DNA from: Mytilisepta virgata | Taxonomy: Eukaryota; Mollusca; Bivalvia; Mytilida; Mytilidae | Assembly: GCA_028015205.1 (NCBI GenBank) | Contig: CM051514.1 | Location: forward strand, 8,742,001 to 8,806,000 | Direction: 5' to 3' | DNA length: 64,000 nt | In this document: positions 27,301 through 36,700 of the stretch, in pieces | How the letters are laid out: each line of letters starts with the position of its first letter | Position numbering within the stretch: the stretch's first letter is position 1 | The notes under the pieces: generated by a model | Told to the model about the DNA's origin: nothing | Database searches by the model: none | Seen by the model: the letters and a program-made list of their open reading frames with translations, nothing else | Program-made: the position numbers and the translations under genes

Positions 27301-30300
27301 ACTGTGGTTTCCGCCCAGTGGCGCCCCTAGTGTTTACTGACATTGCTAAATAAACGTAAAACTGTTCACAATTAGTAGAGTGATTGAAGAGCCAGCATTC
27401 AAATTGTTATTATTAAACTAGAATTCTATAAAGTAGAAAAAGTATTTAATATTTCAATATAATATTTTAAAATCTTCAAATGTTGCTAAACATGTCCATA
27501 TACCTGATCAAAATAAGTTGGTGCCTTGCTGCCAAGCTTGGTTATAAAGAACCACCATACTTTGAACTTTTCCAATGCAACTGGTTCTGTCTTAGCATTG
27601 TTTAACTTAAACACCTGCATGATCAGTTTTACACGCTTTGGGTCTGACAGTATGTCTACAAAATGAATAAATGCAAAAAATCTCATCACATGATGCATAC
27701 TCAAATTTTTTTTATCATTCAAAAAGCTATTTCATGCCGCCAATCAATACTTTAAATTCAAATAAATGTTACTGGCTAAGGGACGAGATCAAAAGTGTAG
27801 GATAAAAAACTTAATTCAAATAGTTTGGGGGTGGGGGGTAAAAAATCACTGCAAGTTTTATTATCCGACATCGATTTTCGGATTGAAAAATACAGATTCA
27901 AGTGATGTCCAAGTCAATTTACAGAACAAACATACATTGTTGAGGAAAAACAGGACCCATGATACAAAAAGTATACTCTCAAAGCATATGCCCATATTGG
28001 TCAATCAATTTTTCCCAAATTAAGTTAAGAGTGGGGGTGGGGGGGGGGGGGGGTCAGTGAAAAAACTATGTGAATTAAGTTTTTTATCCTACATTGAACT
28101 TTTGATCTTGTACCTAAAGGATAAAATAAATCATGAAGTAAATATGGATACATGTTCTATTTACATAAAAATTACTTATGCAGAGGGCATTGTCATGAAA
28201 TATAGGCTGCCAAAGGTACAGTATTATTGACTGAATTCCGACATAGGTGTTGAAGTAAATACTCCTGTCCGGAAGGCTGTCTATGTTTCATGATAATGCC
28301 CTCTGCATAAGTAACTATTACGTTTATTTCATTGAAGCAATCATGATTTTTTGTGCAGACATTTATTCTGATAATACATCATACAGAAATTTCAGATTTT
28401 GTTCAAGACCATGTTCAATTTAATCTCTGGATATTGCTGATTAAATTTGAATCACTTGTGTGTTTTAAAAGGGTGTGTAAGTCTAAAGCTGTTTTGTTTG
28501 TTTAGTTGGGGTTTTATGTCATTTTCAGCACATTTGGCTATTTCGCAGCGGCCAGTTTTTATTGGTGGAGGTAGCCGGAGTACCCGGAGAGAACCACCGA
28601 CCTTCGGTAGGAAAATTGGCAATCCTTGTCAATTAAGATCGGAGTCAACACACCCCGCCACAGGTGAGATTCGAACTCACAACCTCAGCGTTGACAGGCT
28701 AGTGATCACTAGTAGTCATGACGAACTATCTGGACCACTCGGCCACTGAGGCCAACGTAAGTCTAAAGCAACAGTGGGCATTATCACAAGGGAATGACTG
28801 CTACAAGCATTACCATTGAAAAATGAATGACATACGATCACCTTTTGTCCAATAGGATATAGAAATTTTATCTGATCTGAAATAATGATATTCTGAGAAA
28901 ACTTTAGAATTATCTTTTACTATGATATGAAAGCTTCTATCTTAAAGTCAATATTATATATGAACTTTCTGATATACATAGAGAAGTTTAAAATTAGCAA
29001 TTGTAATGATCTGAACGTTTCAATCTTCACTCAGGATTCTACTTACTGATATCCATAGAGAAGTTCAGAATTAGTTGTTGCCACGACCTGAACGCTTCTA
29101 TCTTTACATCAGCATTTATACTTTTAAATCCTGCTTCTACTAAAGACAGCATCTGATTGATGAAGTTACCGTGGTGCAGTTCCTAGAATAAGATGAAAAA
29201 TATACACCTTGAAGCATCGTCACCTTTTGAAAATGAATGAGTTCCATGGCAGGGGTGCAAACTTCCTTTTCTGGGAAGGATCTGTTATATTTCACGAAGG
29301 TACCCCATAAAAAAAAAATATTCATAATATTAGCACTCGTTCTTTTTTCAAGTCGTCTTTCATTAACGGTAGAGCTTAAGTATCATTCAAATTATCAATC
29401 GGATCGTTCAAATACAGTCCGTTTGTGGAAAAAACATCGTTTCACCTCAGTTTTGTACATGTAATTTTGACAACAATAATAATTTTTTTATCGGCCAATC
29501 ATAGGGCATCAATAAATATAACAATAATGATTAATCAAATAAGATAATATCTTGACTGCTCCTGACAGAAAACCAAAATCTGGATTTGCCGCTCAGTGTA
29601 AAACTTGATTAAATGGTCACCTTTCTTATGCAGCCTTTACCTTTGTCCCAATTTTGACCGTTAAAAACAGGTTTAACTGTATATATTTACCTTTCCAAGT
29701 ACATGTACGTATAATGACCACAGCTGTAGTGCATAAACTTCTTTTTTGTCATTCATCATCTTTTTCAGTTCTGGACCTATTACCTGACCACAGATAAAAA
29801 TCAACCTAGTCAATCATTCTCACATTTATTCTGACAACGGAGGAAAACAATAATTAAAATACCTACCATTAACAATAAATTGATTTCACTAGACAAAGAA
29901 TCTGACCCTATAAATCATGTTTTTTTTTTTGGCCTTGTAATGACTCAATTTTTATAACAAGAGTGGACACACAAAAATGTCTCGCCTGTCGTGTATTTCT
30001 AATGAAAGTAAATGCTATCGGTGGTTCAGGTCAGATGACACCTGCCAGTTGGACATGTACACCTTACAATTCTTTCATACACCAATATAGTAGACCTATT
30101 GCATACAGTATTCGAAAAACAGGCCAAAACACAAAAACTCTACTATAATCACTGAACCATGAAAATGAAGTCAAGGTCAGATGACACCTGCCAGTAGGAC
30201 ATGTACACCTTACAATCCTTCCATACACCAAATATAGTAGACCTATTGCATACAGTATTCGAAAAACAGGTCAAAACACAAAAACTTAACTATAACCACT

Positions 30301-33300
30301 GAACCATGAAAATGAGGTCACGGTCAGATGACACCTGCCAGTTGGACATGTACACCTTACAATCCTTCCATACACCAAATATAGTAGACCTATTGAATAC
30401 AGTATTCGAAAAACAGGCCAAAACACAAAAATTTAACTATAACCACTGAACAATGAAAATGAGGTCAAGGTCAGATGACACCTGCCAGTTGGACATGTAC
30501 ACCTTACAATCCTTTCATACACAAAATATAGTAGACCTATTGCATACAGTATTCGAAAAACAGGTCAAAACACAAAAACTTAACTATAACCACTGAACCA
30601 TGAAAATGAGGTCAAGGTCAGATGACACCTGCCAGTTGGACATGTACACCTTACAATCCTTCCATACACCAAATATAGTAGACCTATTGCAAACAGTATT
30701 CGAAAAACAGGCCAAAACACAAAAACTTAACTATAACCACTGAACCATGAAAATGAGGTCAAGGTCAGATGACACCTACCAGTTGGACATGTACACCTTA
30801 CAATCCTTCCATACACCAAATATACTAGACCTATTGCTTATAGTATCTGAGATATGGACTTGACCACCAAAACTTAACCTTGTTCACTGATCCTTGAAAT
30901 TGGGTCGAGGTCAATTGAAAACTGTCTGATGGGGATGAGGACCTTGTAAGGTACGCACATACCAAATATAGTTATCCTATTACTCATAATAAGAGAGAAA
31001 TTAACATTACAAAAAATCTGAATTTTTTTTTCAAGTAGTCACTGAACCATGAAAATGAGGTCAAGGACAATGTACATATGACAGACGGAAACTTCGTAAC
31101 ATAAGGCATCTACATGTGTATATACAAAGTATAAAGCATCTAGGTCTTCCACCTTCTAAAATATAAAGCTTTTAAGAAGTTAGTTAACGCCGCCGCCGCC
31201 GGATCACTATCCCTATGTCGAGCTTTCTGCGACTAAAGTCGCAGGCTCGACAAAAATGTAATAAAATTTTTTTAGTTTTGACGAGAAAATTAGTCCTGTT
31301 TCATTAGAAATAAAAAGAAAATGGTGAACAAAAAAGTTAAAATAATTTGACATTAACAGCAAACAGTTATAATGTGCAATCAGTTGCGTTATCTTATCAA
31401 AATAACATTTTGTTTAGAATTTTATCAGAAAGCTAATGAATCATTTGTCAAACTTTATTATTGTATTATAATTGGGTGCTCGTGTGGTTAACTCAATAAA
31501 GACATCAATTCTTCAAAATATTCTACAGTAGAAAATTTATTTAAAACAATAAATTTGAATCTAATATAAAATATGAACATGCATTTTGAATGTCTGTTGA
31601 ACTATTTATCATACATGCATGCCAAACATTCATTGTGACACACTTGTATAACTTTACTTACAGATTTATAATCATCCAGAACTGTTTTGAACCAGAAATT
31701 AATATTATTCCACGTGAACATTTCATTTGCAATAGACAGTAACTGACTTCCTGTGGAGGGAACCAGATGTACAAGAGATAAAAGAAGTCCTTTGCCCCAT
31801 TCATTCAAATTCTCTTTCATCCCATCTGGATCCTGCTGGTATAGCCTGGAAATAAAACAAAAGGCTCATAAGAGCCTATATCGCTCACCTGAATTTAACT
31901 TGTCTACCTTAAGCATGACTAAAAATCTAAGTGTAACAGTCAATTTGGCTGGTTTTTCCACAGGGTCCTATGTTAAACTAAGTTAGCTGTGGCAGTTATC
32001 TTGGTTGACAGTCCAGGTCATCGGACATAAATCTGAAAGAGGACCATTTGAGAACCATTTCTGCCGAGTCTGGTTCCAATTGTCCTGATGGTTTCAGACA
32101 AGAAGATTTTCAAATGAATTTTCAAGTTGAGTCCTATGTCCAAGGATCCTCAAAGCCAATTTTGGTAGAGGACCATCATATGATCATTAATAATAATATT
32201 ATTACCGATCATTCATTCAAATTATCCATTTAATCTGTCAATTATAAACCTTTTATATAAGACGATGTTTCTATTTTTTTCCATATTGGGTCCTGTGTTA
32301 ACTATGTCTCATGGTGGCAGCCATCTTGGGTTTCCAATCAGCACCAAAATTACAAATTTGGTACATTCAGGCATATTATCAATTAAATCAAAAGTTGTTT
32401 GTATGTATTTCCCATAAGGTCCTATGTTAACTACATGTGAATTTCCCACGGTGGCTGCCATCTTGGATTTCCAATCGTCACCAAAATTACAAATTTGGTA
32501 GAGGACCATCTAAGGAACATTCCTGCAAAGTAGAAGTTCATTTGGTCTTATGGTTTCTGACAAGGAGATTTTTTAAATTTCAGCCAAACAGAACACATTA
32601 TTGGGCCTGGCAGCCATGTTGAATATTCGAACGGAACCAAAATTACAAATTCTGTAAAGGACCTTCACAGGAACATTGCTGCCAAGTTTGGTTCTATTTG
32701 GTTCAGTGGTTTTTTAGAGATTGAAATGTGACGGGCGAGGATGGACATTACTCTTTAGCGCACTTGGTCCTTTAGAGTTAACCCAGTACAGACATATTTA
32801 TCTACTTGGCATTCCAGTATTAACCATGTATTTTGATATCTCAGCTAAAATCAATTACTCTTGTGCAATATATGGAATTGCCATACCTAATGACAGATTT
32901 TGCCGCTTCATTTTCTACAGTTGCTGATGCATGAAGCCATTTGTTCCAAACCTTACCAATTATCTTTGTCAGCTTTATTATCTGAAAGAAACAGACATTT
33001 TTTTGTCTACATTTATAAATAATTTAAGATGCTTACAAGAGCAGGTATAAGGCAGTGTCTGTACAAGGTCAGACTATCCTGAATCTCTGTTCTGTTTATT
33101 TTTGTATTTTGTGCTCTTACATGATTTTTTGTCTGTTTAGTGGCATGGATTGACTGATATGTCACTTTCAACCTTTCCTGTTATCCATTTTTGTTTTTTT
33201 TTTCAAATTCTAATTAGTCTAGTTCAAAGCAGTTCCAAGCCACCAATTCCTCATGTCTGCCCTTCATTAAATTTTGGTAGGCTTAATAGACTGTAAAAGC

Positions 33301-33687
33301 TGAAATGTTGCATTTTTTGCACTCTTCCTGTACAAACATGAGATATACAAAACTTAGCAATAAGTCTTCAGGGAAGACATGTGTCACCTGCATACTTCTC
33401 CATACTGATGCTCTGTGCCAAATCAGGAAGCTAACCCGTGTGTTACTGAGAAAAATGTGACAGAAATTTTTCAATCTCAAAAATATTCTAAGTTCTGTCA
33501 ACCAGGAAGTGGACATGCACCACATTCGAAACTGCCTTACACTATAGTTCTCCATACTGATGCTCTATGCCAAATATCAGGAGGTAACCTGAGTGGTTCC
33601 CGAGAAAAATGTGACATAAATTTTCATTCAAAAATATTCGAAGTTCCTTCAAACAGGAAGTGGACATGCAACAGATTTGAAACTGCC

Positions 33688-33733
<46 letters not shown>

Positions 33734-36700
33734 GAAGCTGGGTAGTGTACGTAGTTCCTGTGAAAAATGTAACAAAAATTTTGTGACGCCAACAACAACG
33801 ATGCATAGTGATCCTTATATATGTCGCCTCTGCATAATGCAAACGACACAACAACTGGTTAATGCAATTTTTTCCCAGCAAGAATAATACCAAATTATTG
33901 TCATTAAAACCAGATGACAAAATACTATTAATTCAAACATGCATTCTAAGTATATTTAAAAAGATATATTTAAGAATTAAATAACTGACTCATTACTGTC
34001 AACTCATGACAGCCAAAGACGATACAACCATACCTCAAAAAAACTGAATTGTTTTCAATGGTATAAAAATCCTCTTTGAGATTCTTTATAGTCTGTGACT
34101 ACTTACCTCCCCTTTGACAATAAAATCACACAAGCCTTGATTCCCAATACACCACAATGCCCTGGTACAGCTAACTTTATCATCTATGTATTTATTCAGA
34201 CATTTCTGCAGAGCTGTTATACATTTGGTTTGAAATGAATAACCAAGCGATCTGAAAATGAACATTTTTTCCATCAATCGGTAATAATATTATCAAATCA
34301 TATTTGGAATTTGTGTTTACGTCAAATCAGGTCACAAGATGTAACAGAATAAACACTTACAAAATGCGTATTTCTAAATATATAATGTTTAAAATCTGGT
34401 TTACCTAAAACAGAATTTATGAACCTTGTCTTACTAATGATAGATCACAAATTTAATTTTGAAAATAGCCACTTTTTGATTGATCCAATTTTACTGGATG
34501 ACAACCAATCAAATTCCTGCTTTCATATATTTTGTAATTATATGTTTGGTCCCACTATTCGATAAACAAAGAATTCCGAATGAAGCGTTCTGATTGGCTC
34601 GATTTCATAAAACAACTTATCTGTTTTTGTCATTCTGTAAGCAACTGCGGTTTTACGCAAGTTATACCTAATACATGTAGTATTTATACAAATATAAGTG
34701 TGCACACACTCTTAAGAGCAAAATTCTGTACGTTAAAACAGTATTTTCTATGTGAAAAAAGGTACTGCAGTACGTGAATGGGCATGCTGCAGCCAATCAA
34801 ATTGCTCATTTGAAATTAAATTATTTTCTTATCATTACAATAAATCTTTCATACTTGACAATGTCTTTTTCATGCAGACAGAATCCCAGTACATGTAATG
34901 CTCCTTGACTGACTGTCACATGATCATCAAGAATGTCTCTCACTGCCATGGTAACTACTTGTTTGCCATGTTTGGACAGGTCAAGGTCAAACAAAGATAA
35001 ATCATCCTCCTTCATATGTCTGTTGAGAAAAAAAGATATAAAACTCATTTTAATACAGTTTCAAAAAGAAACAGAAATACTGAAATTTTATCAAAATAAA
35101 TCATAATTAATGCCATTTATTATTGAAAAAATAATTTCAATTTTACGTCTAGTATCAGTGCATTCCATACCAAATATTCATATTACATGTGCAGCCATCG
35201 TATAAAATATCCTTCATTGCTTGCTTTGAAGAACTTTATTTATATTTTTAAAGAGTTGTCCTAACTCTTTCTCTGACTTTCATTAACATTTGTAAGTGAA
35301 AAAATAACAAACAAATCTGTAGCTAATTGAAAAATTGTCTACAAAAATTACTTTCATCAATCTCAGATTGCCATTTTTGTCCAGGCAAAATAAAGTAGAT
35401 TTCACAAATTTGTCATCAATTCCAATTAGTTGTAATTAAATAAAATTGTAATAATTGGAAGATATAATGTATTACTTAAGACCAGGGGTCACCAAACTGG
35501 GCAATTAAGTCGCCTAATGCTCGCCAATGTTGCCCTGTACAGAAAAACATTTATAGAAATGAAATGAATAATACAAGGTTTTCATGATAGAAATTAGCCG
35601 TAAAAATAAGTGCCCATTCTGGACAGAATTCAAATAAGTACCCTTTAACATCCCTTGGCCCCAGCAAATTCTTAAACGGGCTGTTTGATATCACAGGATC
35701 TTTCACTAAAAGCTTTGGACGTATAACTTGTTGGTAGTAGCTAAATTCAAATGTATATATCTTTCATAGTCTCGTTTTTTTTTAATGAAAACTTTCACAG
35801 ATACATATTTTAGTTCATTTCAGCACTGTCCTTCAAATCTTAATAATATGAAACCCATGAGTAAGCCCTCTTTATGTTAATACATGGGTATTCAGTGTTC
35901 CAGCTAGGAATTAAGGGCAGAGGGGCGTATATTGAGGATAGGGGGAACTTTAGCACGTTTCCAGATCTCAAAAGCCATACAAGATCACGTCAAATTTTAG
36001 GAAATATCAATTATTCACTTATCTCATGCCCTTAAGAGTTCTGTTAGTTTTTTTAAACTCCTTACTGTCTGGACACCTCAGTTCATAAAATGGAGTTTTG
36101 CATTTTGAAAGTCTAAACATTAGAATTATTAGACAATCTTTTGTTGGTTAATTAACCTTAATGAGTCGTCCAAGAAGACATTAAAAATGTTAAGTTGTTT
36201 ATAAAGGTTATTTTTGTATACCCCACAAATTATTCTAAATGGGAAATTTCCAATAGAAAAATTAATGCACTTAAAAATTTCAAAAAATTAATAAACTGAA
36301 TTTATCAACTCAGACCTATCCTTAAATTTGTAAAACTGTTATTTTAAATATTTGCACTTTGTGCATATTTCATGTACCAGAAGGGTTGTAATAATTAATT
36401 TTATAAAATCTCATATGAAGAATTATCTCTCTTTTACATTGAAAATTCCATAGACAGATTTTTTTTGTTTCTCTGGAAGACAAGATTGAACAAAATCAGC
36501 TAAGTTCAACTGTTTCAGTTACAACTTTGCGCATTGCATCTTTCACCCAAGTGACTAGACAATTCACATTAAGGTATTCAGATTCTGAAAAATCCATTTT
36601 ACGAACTGAGGTGTCCAGACAGTAATTGTGTATTTAAAAAGTGTTTTACTGTGCTTTATAGTAAACCCATTGCAAAGGGCAGAGGTGCACATTGCAAAGG

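Noticed and set aside
28660..28756. tRNA-Leu/Ser-like sequence as a functional tRNA gene
   Set aside because: Identical context at several loci, followed by a shared SINE body, and flanked by a target-site duplication.
30031..30911. Regular direct repeats as a CRISPR array
   Set aside because: Monomers are 147 bp with no spacer/repeat alternation, in a eukaryotic intron.
33415..33786. 123-codon plus-strand ORF
   Set aside because: It is the translation of 154-bp tandem repeats; the peptide repeats with the DNA.
36601..36660. Possible extra RIF1 exon just left of exon 1
   Set aside because: The sequence belongs to the terminal repeat of the 36,063-36,624 MITE and exons 1 and 2 already join in phase.
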